The position numbers were made by a program, and so were the translations under genes. Under the pieces are notes generated by a model. That model ran no database searches. It was not told the DNA's origin and saw nothing but the letters and a program-made list of their open reading frames with translations. A stretch of DNA of 64,000 nucleotides from Microvirga flocculans ATCC BAA-817 (GTDB taxonomy: Bacteria; Pseudomonadota; Alphaproteobacteria; Rhizobiales; Beijerinckiaceae): contig NZ_JAEA01000001.1 of assembly GCF_000518665.1 (NCBI RefSeq), positions 310,001-374,000 on the forward strand. Reading direction: 5' to 3'. Below, in pieces: positions 54,368 through 64,000 of this stretch; within the stretch, counting starts at the first letter, position 1, and each line of letters opens with the position of its first letter.

Positions 54368-54619
54368 TCAGCGCAGGAAGGCGGTCAGCAGCAGGGTGGT
54401 GCCCGCCACCGATGTGGAGAGGGTGACGATCATGGCCCAGATGTGCAGCCGGTCCCGCTCTTCCTGGTTGAGCAGGGGGCGATAACGCGAATCCGACCGT
54501 CCGAAGATGAAGCTTGCGGTCCGCGCCGGCCGCGGGTCATGCGGCAGCACGCAGAAGCTCGACCTCACCGTCTGATGCCGGACGTCATAGGAGGGTTCGC
54601 GGGAGAGCGGCGGGGTCAT
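54368..54619 (-). CDS. Small membrane protein, 83 residues
   Basis: Not recognised. The N-terminal 55 residues are polar and Arg-rich (SRYRPLLNQEERDRLHIW). One membrane helix closes the protein (MIVTLSTSVAGTTLLLTAFL). Convergent with the SLC13 gene, 9 bp apart. Confidence 0.55.
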   Translation of the reverse strand: MTPPLSREPSYDVRHQTVRSSFCVLPHDPRPARTASFIFGRSDSRYRPLLNQEERDRLHIWAMIVTLSTSVAGTTLLLTAFLR

Positions 54620-54792
54620 GGCTGGGCGCTACGCAGGATGAGAGTGCGGGCAAGACGTTCGCTTCGAACTCATGAAGGAGAGGTAAAAGCGCCATGCTTC
54701 TTCCCCAATGTCGTAAACCAAACCTTTCCGGGGAGGCCGGCCGGAACCAGCTCGCGCCTGGCCATGCCATGCTTTTCAGGGACCTGCGATTG

Positions 54793-54807
54793 CGATACGT
54801 AGTATCG
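54793..54807. promoter_or_regulatory. Perfect palindrome before a lipoprotein gene
   Basis: CGATAC-GTA-GTATCG is a perfect 6-3-6 palindrome 20 bp before the GTG start at 54828. It could be an operator or a leader hairpin. It lies downstream of any promoter, which would suit a roadblock repressor. Confidence 0.5.
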
Positions 54808-54827
54808 TAATAGACGTGGAGGTGCCC

Positions 54828-55577
54828 GTGAGCAGAATATTGGGTTTGGGAGCCGTTCTCGTGCTGGGGCTGGCATTGTCGGCCTGTAATCAAACGAGTG
54901 CGGGCTCGGCTGCCGGTGAGATAGCCTCGGCGCTTGATCCTACCGGGCTCTCCGGTCTCGCAAAGGATGCCGCAGACGCCGCCCAGGCATCTTCCGGCTC
55001 AGCGGGCGTGGACTTCAGCAGCATGGCTCCTCGTCTTGCGGATATCGCGGCAGGCAACACGTCCGGCCCGAACTACATGGCTCCCGTCGACCGCCAGATC
55101 GCGCTCACGATGGCAAGGCAATCGGCATCCATGGCGCGCTCTGCCGGTTACGCGGCCATCGACGCCGCCATGACCGGCGGAATGAGCCTCGCGGGCTCCG
55201 GCTACAGTTTGGCCATGCAAGGCGCCGGGAATGCCATGCTGGCGGCTCAGATGGCCAGCGTCAGAGCGCAGGCGAGTGCCGATGTCGCAAAGGCGGAGGC
55301 GCAGGAGAAGGCGGCGCAGCTCGTTCCGGATGCGGATCGCCCGTCGGAAGCGCAGGCTGTGCTGTCGATCATCGACGGATCCTCCGGTAAGAGCGCCTCG
55401 TGGCAGAACCCTGCCACCGGCGCCTCCGGAAAGGTCACTCTCAAGGCCATGGACAAGAGGATGTTCGGCGGCCTCGACTGCCGCTCGATCCAGCGGGAAT
55501 GGAAGAGCGGCGCAACCCTGCGCAGAGGCGACATGCTCGCCTGCCGCAGCAAGGGGGAGTGGTACCTCCTCTCATGA
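54828..55577 (+). CDS. Hypothetical lipoprotein, 249 residues
   Basis: GTG start at 54828 behind GTGGAGGTGCCC. A lipobox LALSAC ends the signal peptide at about residue 21. The mature protein is Ala/Ser/Met-rich and probably helical up to about 170 (MARQSASMARSAGYAAIDAA). A C-terminal small globular part follows (NPATGASGKVTLKAMDKRMF, then CRSIQREWKSG and GEWYLLS), similar to surface-antigen or OmpA-linked tails with two cysteines. No confident family. Confidence 0.65.
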   Translation: MSRILGLGAVLVLGLALSACNQTSAGSAAGEIASALDPTGLSGLAKDAADAAQASSGSAGVDFSSMAPRLADIAAGNTSGPNYMAPVDRQIALTMARQSASMARSAGYAAIDAAMTGGMSLAGSGYSLAMQGAGNAMLAAQMASVRAQASADVAKAEAQEKAAQLVPDADRPSEAQAVLSIIDGSSGKSASWQNPATGASGKVTLKAMDKRMFGGLDCRSIQREWKSGATLRRGDMLACRSKGEWYLLS

Positions 55578-55726
55578 CGCATCTCATGACGCATCGTCCC
55601 GGTCGGGCAGGCTGAATTCTTCACTGGCACGGATGCCGGCCCGCCTGATTCTCTGCTCTGACAGAAAACGGGTCGTCACATCCTGTCTGCCGTGTCATGT
55701 CGTGTGCTTGTTCCGAAAGCGCAGAC

Positions 55727-56686
55727 ATGACACAGGCCTCCGTTCAGAAAACCATGACCCCGTCCGATTGGGCGCTGCTCGCCGTTCTCTCCATCGTCTG
55801 GGGAGGCTCCTTTCTTTTCATCGGCGTCACCGTTCGCGAATTGCCGCCACTGACCATCGTGGCCTTGCGGGTCACGATGGCGGCCTTCGCCCTGTTGCTC
55901 GTCCTGAAGGTCATGGGCGTGGGTCTGCCGCGCGCCCGCCAAGCCTGGACGGCCTTTCTGGGGATGTCGATCCTCAACAACGTGATTCCCTTCACGCTCA
56001 TCGTCTGGGGCCAGGGCCATATCGCGAGCGGCCTGGCTTCGATCCTCAATGCGACGACACCGCTCTTCACGGTGATCGTGGCGCATTACCTGACCGATGA
56101 CGAGCGCCTGACGGGCCAGAGGCTGGCCGGGGTGATCGTGGGTTTTGCCGGTGTTGCCGTCATGATCGGGGCCGCGGCCTTGGGTTCCTGGAATGCCGGC
56201 ATCCTGGCGCAGCTGGCCATCCTCGGCGCAGCCTTGTCCTACGGCTTTTCCGGCGTCTTCGGGCGGCGCTTCAAGACCATGGGGATTCCTCCGCTGGCGA
56301 CGGCAGCAGGCCAAGTCACCGTCTCGAGCGCGCTTCTGCTGCCGGCCGCGCTCCTCGCCGACCGTCCCTGGACCTTGGCCGTGCCGAGCGCCGGAACCAT
56401 CCTGTCGCTCGCAGCGCTGGGCCTCGTCTCGACCGCCTTCGCCTATCTGATCTTCTTCCGCCTGCTCGCGCGGGCGGGCGCCACGAATGTGGGGCTCGTG
56501 ACGTTCCTCATCCCGGTGAGCGCCATCCTACTCGGCGTGTTCGTGCTGGGCGAGACGCTGGCTGCGCGCCATGTGGCCGGCATGGCCCTCATCGGCGCAG
56601 GCCTCGTGCTGATCGACGGCCGCCTGGTCTCGGCCCTGGCCGGCTTCGTCAGCGCGAAGAAGCCGGCGAGCTGCGGAAACGGTTGA
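55727..56686 (+). CDS. EamA/DMT-family transporter
   Basis: Second DMT exporter of the window, 319 residues, ten helices. LLAVLSIVWGGSFLFIGVTV at the start is the canonical EamA opening, with GLASILNATTPLFTVIVAHY at the end of the first repeat and GATNVGLVTFLIPVSAILLG in the second. Substrate unknown. Its last 38 bp overlap a convergent gene, and the tail after SALAGF is hydrophilic. Confidence 0.87.
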   Translation: MTQASVQKTMTPSDWALLAVLSIVWGGSFLFIGVTVRELPPLTIVALRVTMAAFALLLVLKVMGVGLPRARQAWTAFLGMSILNNVIPFTLIVWGQGHIASGLASILNATTPLFTVIVAHYLTDDERLTGQRLAGVIVGFAGVAVMIGAAALGSWNAGILAQLAILGAALSYGFSGVFGRRFKTMGIPPLATAAGQVTVSSALLLPAALLADRPWTLAVPSAGTILSLAALGLVSTAFAYLIFFRLLARAGATNVGLVTFLIPVSAILLGVFVLGETLAARHVAGMALIGAGLVLIDGRLVSALAGFVSAKKPASCGNG

Positions 56687-57608
56687 ACATCATGTCCGGC
56701 GCGCTGGTGTTATGGCGCGACGGCACGAGGCGGCCCATCCAGGCATCGGTCGCCTTGGCGCTCCGGAATGCCATGATAGGCTCCTCGCGCCAGGACCGGG
56801 CACCTTCCTCCCGCACCGCGATGCGCGCCACATCCGCGTTGAACTCGGTCACGTACATGGAGCGCAGGCCCGCGAAGGGGAGGCCGGCGATCGGCCGGTC
56901 GAAGGCGACGTCCAGGGTCATGCGCTCCTCGTTGAGAGCCTTGAGCGCGACCTTTCCCGTGCCGCCCTGGGAGAAGGTGAGCGTGAAGGCCATGGCCTTC
57001 GGGTCGAAGGTCACATCCTTGAGGTTCACCACGGGGCGCTGGTCGAACTCCACCGGCCCGACGAGAAAGGAGGAGCCGTAGGAGCTCCAGTCCAGGTGCT
57101 CGGGCGGAAGGGGCTTGATGCGCCAGTAGCCGTCGCCCGGATAGATTACGAGCACCTCGATCGCCTTGCCGTCCCGCTTCTTCAGCAACTGGAGGAGATG
57201 GATCTTGCGCTCGACCCGGGCGCCGATGGTCACCGTCACCTCGCTCGGGCGCCAGAATTCCGCGAAGGACAGGCCCATGATGCGCACGTTGCCATCCTCG
57301 TAGAGGGTGGTCATGGTCGGATGCGGCTTGGTCGAGGTTTCCTCCGAAATGTCCTCGCAGGCCGTCCAGTCCGGCTCCCAGCGGTCCTTCTGCAGGCCTC
57401 CCATATAGGCCGGATGCACGGCCTCGATCTGGAAATGCCGCACCTCGGACGAGGTGAAGTTGACGGCCACGTTGTCCTTTTCCGCGCAGAGGACGGGTTC
57501 GCTGGCATTCGTCACCTCCACGGCCAGCCCATCGAGGGTGGCGGCGCCGGCGGAAGTGGCAAGTCCGAGGAGGCCGAGGGCAACGAGCCTGGGAAGAAGC
57601 ATGGACAT
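56649..57608 (-). CDS. Hypothetical exported protein, 319 residues
   Basis: A signal peptide (LVALGLLGLATSAGA, cleavage near residue 22) precedes a soluble beta-rich protein. Recognisable strings are AEKDNVAVNFTSSEVRHFQI, HPAYMGGLQKDRWEPDW, YPGDGYWRIKPLPPEHLDWS and YGSSFLVGPVE. I do not know a named domain. A second ATG two codons on is possible. Convergent overlap with the EamA gene. Confidence 0.7.
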   Translation of the reverse strand: MSMLLPRLVALGLLGLATSAGAATLDGLAVEVTNASEPVLCAEKDNVAVNFTSSEVRHFQIEAVHPAYMGGLQKDRWEPDWTACEDISEETSTKPHPTMTTLYEDGNVRIMGLSFAEFWRPSEVTVTIGARVERKIHLLQLLKKRDGKAIEVLVIYPGDGYWRIKPLPPEHLDWSSYGSSFLVGPVEFDQRPVVNLKDVTFDPKAMAFTLTFSQGGTGKVALKALNEERMTLDVAFDRPIAGLPFAGLRSMYVTEFNADVARIAVREEGARSWREEPIMAFRSAKATDAWMGRLVPSRHNTSAPDMMFNRFRSSPASSR

Positions 57609-57862
57609 CGTCTGGATGATCTCTTGCGGAAGCGAGGCGGGACGAGGCGCACAGATAGCGCGGTCCGGTTATGCCGTCGAGCCAAGAGACCTTTGCATGG
57701 GAGCCTGTTGATTGGGCATGGCTGCCATCGCATCTATGCGATTAGGGTTCGAAAGGGCCCTGTGATAGGGTACAGACGGCCTTGAAGCGCGGCTTCAGGG
57801 CAGATTGTTCCCAAGACCCTCTTCATTCGCCGGATTTTGAGGCTGTTCGCCTGAGTTTTTCG

Positions 57863-58978
57863 ATGATGCGCCTGACCTTGAGCCTGTCCGACAACCCCGC
57901 CGCGACCGCGGTCGAGCGGGCGATCATGGAGTTCCGCAGCGCCCGTCCCGTCGTGATCGATGGGGCGCAGGGCAGCGCGCTCGCGGTCGGCGTCGAGAAC
58001 CTGGACGAGGCCATGAGCGTCGAGATCGGGGCCATGGCCGGCGGCCACGCCCATCTCGTCCTGCCGGCGGCACGGCTTCGGCGTCTCGGGCTCGAGCGGG
58101 ACACGCCCGGCCGGGTCGCACTGCCCGTAGTGGACCGCAGCCGCGTGGAGCTCCTGGCCCTGAGGACCGACGGGCGCATCGACGCGCCGGTCCGTCCCGC
58201 CGATCCCCGGGACGAGGAGGCGTTGGAGCTTGCGCGCCTCTCCCTGATGCTTCCCGCCGTGATCGTGGTTCCGCTGGCGCCGGGCGTCGAGATCGATCCG
58301 TCGCTCCTGCGCGTGTCTGGCGAGGCCGTGCGGGGCTATCGCCGCGCCAATGCTCTCGACCTGAAGATCGTCAGCCGCGCCCCCGTTCCGCTGGAGGGAG
58401 CGCCCACGAGCGAGTTCGTGGTCTTCCGCGGCGGCGAGGGCCTGCGCGATCAGGTGGCGATCATCGTCGGCAAGCCGGACCTGTCCAAGCCCGTGACCGT
58501 GCGGCTGCATTCGGCATGCCTCACGGGCGATCTGTTCGGCAGCCTCAAATGCGATTGCGGCGACCAGCTGCGCGAGACCGTGCGCTTCATGGCGCACAAC
58601 GAGGGCGGCGTGCTGCTCTATCTCGATCAGGAGGGGCGCGGGAACGGCATCGCCAACAAGATCCGAGCCTACAAGCTCCAATCGCAGGGCTACGACACCT
58701 ACGATGCGGATGAGGTCCTGGGCTTCGAGGCGGATCAGCGTCGCTTCGACTTCGCCGCCGTCATGCTCAAGGAACTCGGTGTCGGCAAGGTTCGTCTCAT
58801 GACCAACAATCCCGAGAAGATCGCGGCTCTCAGCCAGGCCGGCCTCGATGTGATCTCGGATCATCGCGTGCTCGGCCGTCCTACGGCCGAGAATGTCAGC
58901 TATCTCGCCGCCAAGCGTGACAGGGCAGGGCACTATATCGACCTCGAAGGCATGCTCGCCTGCTCGAACAAGGACTGA
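57863..58978 (+). CDS. ribA: GTP cyclohydrolase II
   Basis: Riboflavin pathway enzyme of 371 residues that opens GTP to 2,5-diamino-6-ribosylamino-pyrimidinone phosphate. The C-terminal catalytic domain has the zinc ligands CLTGDLFGSLKCDC, then YLDQEGRGNGIANKI with the catalytic Arg/Tyr region, and TNNPEKIAALSQAG. The N-terminal 190 residues resemble a degenerate DHBP-synthase-like domain (AVERAIMEFRSARPVVI). That domain lacks the active-site acidic cluster, as in other alphaproteobacterial RibA. No FMN riboswitch is visible upstream. Confidence 0.9.
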   Translation: MMRLTLSLSDNPAATAVERAIMEFRSARPVVIDGAQGSALAVGVENLDEAMSVEIGAMAGGHAHLVLPAARLRRLGLERDTPGRVALPVVDRSRVELLALRTDGRIDAPVRPADPRDEEALELARLSLMLPAVIVVPLAPGVEIDPSLLRVSGEAVRGYRRANALDLKIVSRAPVPLEGAPTSEFVVFRGGEGLRDQVAIIVGKPDLSKPVTVRLHSACLTGDLFGSLKCDCGDQLRETVRFMAHNEGGVLLYLDQEGRGNGIANKIRAYKLQSQGYDTYDADEVLGFEADQRRFDFAAVMLKELGVGKVRLMTNNPEKIAALSQAGLDVISDHRVLGRPTAENVSYLAAKRDRAGHYIDLEGMLACSNKD

Positions 58979-59138
58979 CCGGCAAGGCCTAGCCGGGCGG
59001 CGGGGCAATATTATTCCGCTGCTCGTATTGCCGAGGCGCTATCTCCTTCTAGCTTTTTCCTGAGGCGGCCTGACCGGTGGGGCCCGACCGCCAGCCATGC
59101 ATGTGCCGGCGCGCGCCGGCGGGTTCAGGGAAACGCCC

Positions 59139-60833
<1,695 letters not shown>

Positions 60834-60850
60834 AGGCCGGGACAAAAGAA

Positions 60851-60881
60851 AACCGCCGCCGGATCGTCTCCGGCGGCGGTT
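60851..60881. terminator. Strong hairpin between convergent lldP and amidohydrolase genes
   Basis: A perfect 13-bp stem (60851-60863 with 60869-60881) with a 5-nt loop TCGTC. A-rich sequence lies to its left (AAAAGAA), which supplies the T-tract for the minus-strand transcript; the right side is only weakly T-rich. Confidence 0.85.
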
Positions 60882-60897
60882 GCGTTCATCCGATCCT

Positions 60898-62067
60898 TTA
60901 TCGGGCCGGCATGCCGGTTTCGACGATCTTCGCCCAGAGCGAGACGCCGTAGGGGCTTGCCTCGTCGTTGAAGTCGTAGGCCGGGTGATGGACGCCCGCC
61001 GTGTCGCCGTTGCCGAGGAAGATGTAGGCGCCCGGCCGCTGCTCCAGCATGTAGGAGAAATCCTCTGCGCCCATGAGGGGCGGAACCGTCGTGTCGACCG
61101 CATTTTCGCCGCTGATGGAGCGGGCGACATTCACCATGAACTCCGTCTTTTCCGGATCGTTCATGGTGACCGGATAGCCCCGGTCGTACTCGACGGTTGC
61201 CGTTGCGCCGAAGGCCGTGGCGACGTTCTCCACGATGGCGCGGATGCGCGCCTCGGCGAGATCGCGCACCTGCGGCGAGAGGGTCCGCACGGTGCCGAGC
61301 AGCATCGCCGTCTGGGGAATGACGTTGAAGGCCTCGCCAGCCTTCACGGTGCAGACGGAAACCACCACCGAATCGAGCGGGTCGGCGCTGCGCGAGGCGA
61401 TGGTCTGCAGGGCCGTGATCACATGCGCCGAGATGACGACGGGATCGATGCAGTCATGCGGGCGCGCCGCATGGCCGCCCTTGCCGTCGATGGTGATGGT
61501 GAAGCGGTCGGCTGCCGCCATCATCGCACCGGGACGGATTGCGAAATGGCCCACGGGAATGCCGGGCATGTTGTGCATGCCGTAGACCTCCTGCACGCCG
61601 AAGCGCTCCATGAGGCCGTCCTTCACCATCTCGTTGCCGCCGCCTCCGCCTTCCTCCGCCGGCTGGAAGATGACCACCGCCGTGCCGTCGAAATTGCGCG
61701 TCTCGGCCAGATACTTCGCGGCCCCCAGCAGCATCGCCGTGTGCCCGTCATGGCCGCAGGCATGCATCTTGCCCGGTACCTTGGACTTGTGGGGAACGTT
61801 CGTCGCCTCCTCGATGGGAAGCGCATCCATGTCCGCGCGAAGGCCGATCACCCGGCCGGAATTGTTCGTGCGACCCTTGATGACGCCTACGACGCCCGTC
61901 CGTCCGAGGCCGGTCACAACTTCGTCGCAGCCGAAGCTCTTCAGCTTCTCCGCGACGATTCCCGCCGTGCGGTGCACGTCGAACAGGAGCTCCGGATTTT
62001 CGTGGAAGTCGCGGCGCCACGCGGTGATTTCATTGGCGAGGTCGGCGACGCGGTTGATGATCGGCAT
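60898..62067 (-). CDS. M20-family amidohydrolase (hippurate hydrolase-like)
   Basis: Metallo-aminoacylase of 389 residues. Metal-binding histidines are in MHACGHDGHTAMLLG; EEGGGGG carries the catalytic glutamate in FQPAEEGGGG; and the C-terminal ligand is GAEDFSYMLEQRPG. The family hydrolyses N-acyl amino acids, hippurate or indole conjugates. GAGGATTGTTC precedes ATG 62067. Single gene between lldP and the O-antigen-ligase-like gene. Confidence 0.9.
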   Translation of the reverse strand: MPIINRVADLANEITAWRRDFHENPELLFDVHRTAGIVAEKLKSFGCDEVVTGLGRTGVVGVIKGRTNNSGRVIGLRADMDALPIEEATNVPHKSKVPGKMHACGHDGHTAMLLGAAKYLAETRNFDGTAVVIFQPAEEGGGGGNEMVKDGLMERFGVQEVYGMHNMPGIPVGHFAIRPGAMMAAADRFTITIDGKGGHAARPHDCIDPVVISAHVITALQTIASRSADPLDSVVVSVCTVKAGEAFNVIPQTAMLLGTVRTLSPQVRDLAEARIRAIVENVATAFGATATVEYDRGYPVTMNDPEKTEFMVNVARSISGENAVDTTVPPLMGAEDFSYMLEQRPGAYIFLGNGDTAGVHHPAYDFNDEASPYGVSLWAKIVETGMPAR

Positions 62068-62157
62068 GAACAATCCTCAGGCAAGAATTCAGGATCCTCA
62101 GCCAAGCAGAGCCGGGGCCGTTCCGTCAACCGTTACGGTAAAGCCTGCTGACGGATC

Positions 62158-63369
62158 TCAGAGCTTGTTGCGCAGGATGGCCTTGGGCCGCGTGGTGCGG
62201 AACTGACCGCGGTCGATGGCCACGAAGATCAGCACCAGCACCACGAGGGCGGTGAACCACCAGACCTGCGCGGTGCCGATGCCGAGGCAGCCCAGGGCAT
62301 AGGCGCAGGCGAAAGCCGCCATGATGCTGGGTGCGACGGTCGAACGGTGATTCTTGGCGCGGATGGCGGCCTGATAGAGCAGGATGCTCCCCGCCACGGC
62401 CCCCACCAGGCCGAGTTCGTACCAGACCTCGAACAGCAAGGTGGAGGGAGCGTTCGGCGGCACCAGCCCGACGAACCGGCCCCGCAGGGCGGTTTCCAGC
62501 CCATGTCCCGTCAGCAGGCGGAGCGGCTCGCCGAGGATGATCTGACGCCAGACCTCGATGCTGGCCGTCACCGGGGCTTTCGCCCCGAACAGGGCTATCG
62601 CCAGGGGCTTGGCGAGAAAGGGCACGAGCGGGGCGAGCAGAAGGAGGCCCGCCATGACGAGACCGGTCAGGCGGGCGCCGAGCCCGGCGCTCACGGCCGT
62701 CAGGACGAAGACGATGGCACCGGCCGCCAGGCCGTAGAGGGGCAGCCCGCCCTGGGTGAGCAGCGACGAGACGGCCACGGCGAGCGCCAGGCCGATGGCC
62801 TCCAGGTTTCGCCCGCGGGAATGGAGCCAGGCCAGCGCCGGCCAGAACAGCAGCACCAGCATGAGCATGCCGCGTTCGAGGCTCAGGCCGTCCGGGTCGA
62901 ACCTGCTTCCGCCTTCGAGTGCCAGGGGAATGCTGATCAGGGCGGCGAGGCCCACGCCCACGGGCAGGAGATAGAGATTGGCCGAGCGCATCCGCTCCGG
63001 CACGGCGAGATAGCCTCCCAGGCCCATCAGGATCATGCCGGTGATGTTGAAGAGGCGCTCCGAGGCTTCGGCCAGAAAGGGCGTCCAGACCAGGGACAGG
63101 GCGGCCCAGGAGAGCAGGACCAGCCCGGCCATGCCGCCCGTCGACGTCATCAGCGCGGCCAGTTTCTCCCGCGCATGCCTCGCGCTTCCGTCGAGCACCG
63201 AGGCCAGAACGAGAAGAATGACCGCCAGCGGCGCCATGACCACCAGCGCGCGCCTCGTGAACAGCGCGGCAAGGGGAACCGCGAAGAACAGGATCGCGAA
63301 GCCGAGGCGTCGCAGCATGGCGGCGGCGTCGGCGGAGGGGTTGGCCGTTCGGAAGGCGGGGCGGACCAT
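62158..63369 (-). CDS. O-antigen ligase-like (Wzy/WaaL family) membrane protein
   Basis: Polytopic protein of 403 residues with about 11 hydrophobic segments. A large polar loop near the C-terminus contains SIEVWRQIILGEPLRLLTGH and GLETALRGRFVGLVPPNAPS, the position and pattern of the Wzy_C loop (PHN/G-H-G-type motif). It suggests ligation or polymerisation of a surface polysaccharide. No other polysaccharide genes are nearby, so it is an orphan. ATG 63369 is used; a TTG 12 bp upstream is open. Confidence 0.7.
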   Translation of the reverse strand: MVRPAFRTANPSADAAAMLRRLGFAILFFAVPLAALFTRRALVVMAPLAVILLVLASVLDGSARHAREKLAALMTSTGGMAGLVLLSWAALSLVWTPFLAEASERLFNITGMILMGLGGYLAVPERMRSANLYLLPVGVGLAALISIPLALEGGSRFDPDGLSLERGMLMLVLLFWPALAWLHSRGRNLEAIGLALAVAVSSLLTQGGLPLYGLAAGAIVFVLTAVSAGLGARLTGLVMAGLLLLAPLVPFLAKPLAIALFGAKAPVTASIEVWRQIILGEPLRLLTGHGLETALRGRFVGLVPPNAPSTLLFEVWYELGLVGAVAGSILLYQAAIRAKNHRSTVAPSIMAAFACAYALGCLGIGTAQVWWFTALVVLVLIFVAIDRGQFRTTRPKAILRNKL

Positions 63370-63566
63370 GCGGGCAGACAATCGACAGTTGAAGCCTCGG
63401 GAACGGGAAGCCTAATGGACGCAAAGCCCAAAAGCTGTAGGTGCCGTGCAACACATCCCGCCTCTATCTCACTGCGGAAGGCGTCATGCAGGCGGCACCG
63501 GGCGCTCGGCCGGGGTGTCGGGCTGCGTGGCCGGAACGGATCCGGCCACGGCATGGAAGGGGCGGG

Positions 63567-64000
63567 CTAGTCCTTCCGCCCGCGGATGAAGTTGACGATG
63601 CCGGAGAAGTCGTCGCCCTCGTGGCCTGCATTGGCGAAGAGTGCGTAGAGCTGGGCGGCTTCCGCGCCCAGCGGCGTCGAGGCGCCTGAGGCGAGCGCCG
63701 CCTCCTGCGCCAGCTTCAGGTCCTTGAGCATCAGCGCCGCCGCGAAGCCCGGCTTGTAGCCGTTGTTCGCGGGCGAGGCCGGAACCGGGCCCGGCACGGG
63801 GCAGTAGCTGGTGAGCGACCAGCACTGGCCCGAGGAGGTGGAGGCCACGTCGAAGAGCGCCTGATGCGAGAGCCCGAGCTTTTCGCCCAGCACGAAGGCC
63901 TCCGCCACGCCGATCATCGAGATGCCGAGGATCATGTTGTTGCAGATCTTCGCCGCCTGCCCCGCGCCTGCCTCGCCGCAATGAACCACCTTCTTGCCCA
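63567..64000 (-). CDS. mmsB: 3-hydroxyisobutyrate dehydrogenase, C-terminal part (partial)
   Basis: The gene runs off the right edge; 144 codons are present. GKKVVHCGEAGAGQAAKICN contains the catalytic lysine (in KICNN) of beta-hydroxyacid dehydrogenases, and YKPGFAAALMLKDLKLAQEA is the C-terminal helical core typical of MmsB. It oxidises 3-hydroxyisobutyrate to methylmalonate semialdehyde in valine breakdown. The missing N-terminus should hold the NAD-binding GxGxxG. Confidence 0.9.
   Translation of the reverse strand, partial: GKKVVHCGEAGAGQAAKICNNMILGISMIGVAEAFVLGEKLGLSHQALFDVASTSSGQCWSLTSYCPVPGPVPASPANNGYKPGFAAALMLKDLKLAQEAALASGASTPLGAEAAQLYALFANAGHEGDDFSGIVNFIRGRKD

Noticed and set aside
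57609..57862. FMN riboswitch upstream of ribA
   Set aside because: The conserved AGGATCAG-type core and six-stem layout are not found. Only a 7-bp palindrome ATCGCAT-CT-ATGCGAT (57727-57742) is present, of unknown meaning.

Overview
The window is high-GC DNA (roughly 60-65% by eye) from an alphaproteobacterium. The minCDE order, a TTAA-N7-TTAA box in front of minC, a fused IolC-DUF2090 protein, an RpiR-type inositol regulator, glutathione-dependent formaldehyde oxidation and the dispersed palindromic repeats all fit the order Hyphomicrobiales (Rhizobiales). It may be a Microvirga/Methylobacteriaceae relative, but that family call is only an impression. Gene density is high, with many 4-bp overlaps and convergent overlaps.

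Layout. 1-3260: end of a sugar ABC importer operon (binding-protein tail, XylH-like permease, single-domain ATPase) followed by a XylB-like xylose dehydrogenase. 3324-9010: AmpG-like transporter, stand-alone SIR2 protein, NudK-type Nudix hydrolase, the FghA/AdhC formaldehyde pair and a metallo-beta-lactamase-fold hydrolase. 9134-11594: catalase divergent from OxyR, with a two-dyad operator between them. 11797-16046: cysteine synthase, TauE-type exporter, GNAT/XRE-cupin pair and small unknowns. 16509-18389: minCDE behind a CtrA-type box. 18441-25815: nuclease-like membrane protein, RlpA-like protein, two transporters, cold shock protein, an rRNA-type methyltransferase and a pseudouridine synthase.

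25928-34277 holds an integrated element of about 8.3 kb at a tRNA-Arg(CCG) gene. The left tRNA is intact. The right copy is complete in outline but carries a 29-nt insertion that folds into a perfect 8-bp hairpin. Both ends carry the same 12-bp-spaced TGTCACA repeats, probably arm-type integrase sites. Inside are a tyrosine integrase, a serine recombinase, an Orc/Cdc6-like ATPase, a P-loop protein of probable replication function, a pentapeptide-like membrane protein and several small unknowns. No capsid, tail or conjugation genes are visible.

34499-36577: host-attachment-family protein and a succinate/acetate CoA-transferase. 36763-48836 is a myo-inositol island: iolCDEB on one strand, iolG opposite, an RpiR/IolR-like regulator, an inositol-type ABC importer and a second Gfo/Idh/MocA dehydrogenase. 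GGAA-N6-TTCC palindromes sit in both divergent control regions, so one repressor probably governs uptake and breakdown. 48833-63381: RecQ, a BaiN-type flavoprotein, a CAP-domain lipoprotein, an SLC13 carrier, EamA transporter, RibA, lactate permease, an M20 amidohydrolase and an O-antigen-ligase-like membrane protein. The window ends inside a 3-hydroxyisobutyrate dehydrogenase gene.

Three families of dispersed palindromes recur between genes. All functions are assigned by reading motifs and remembered family features; no database search was run.
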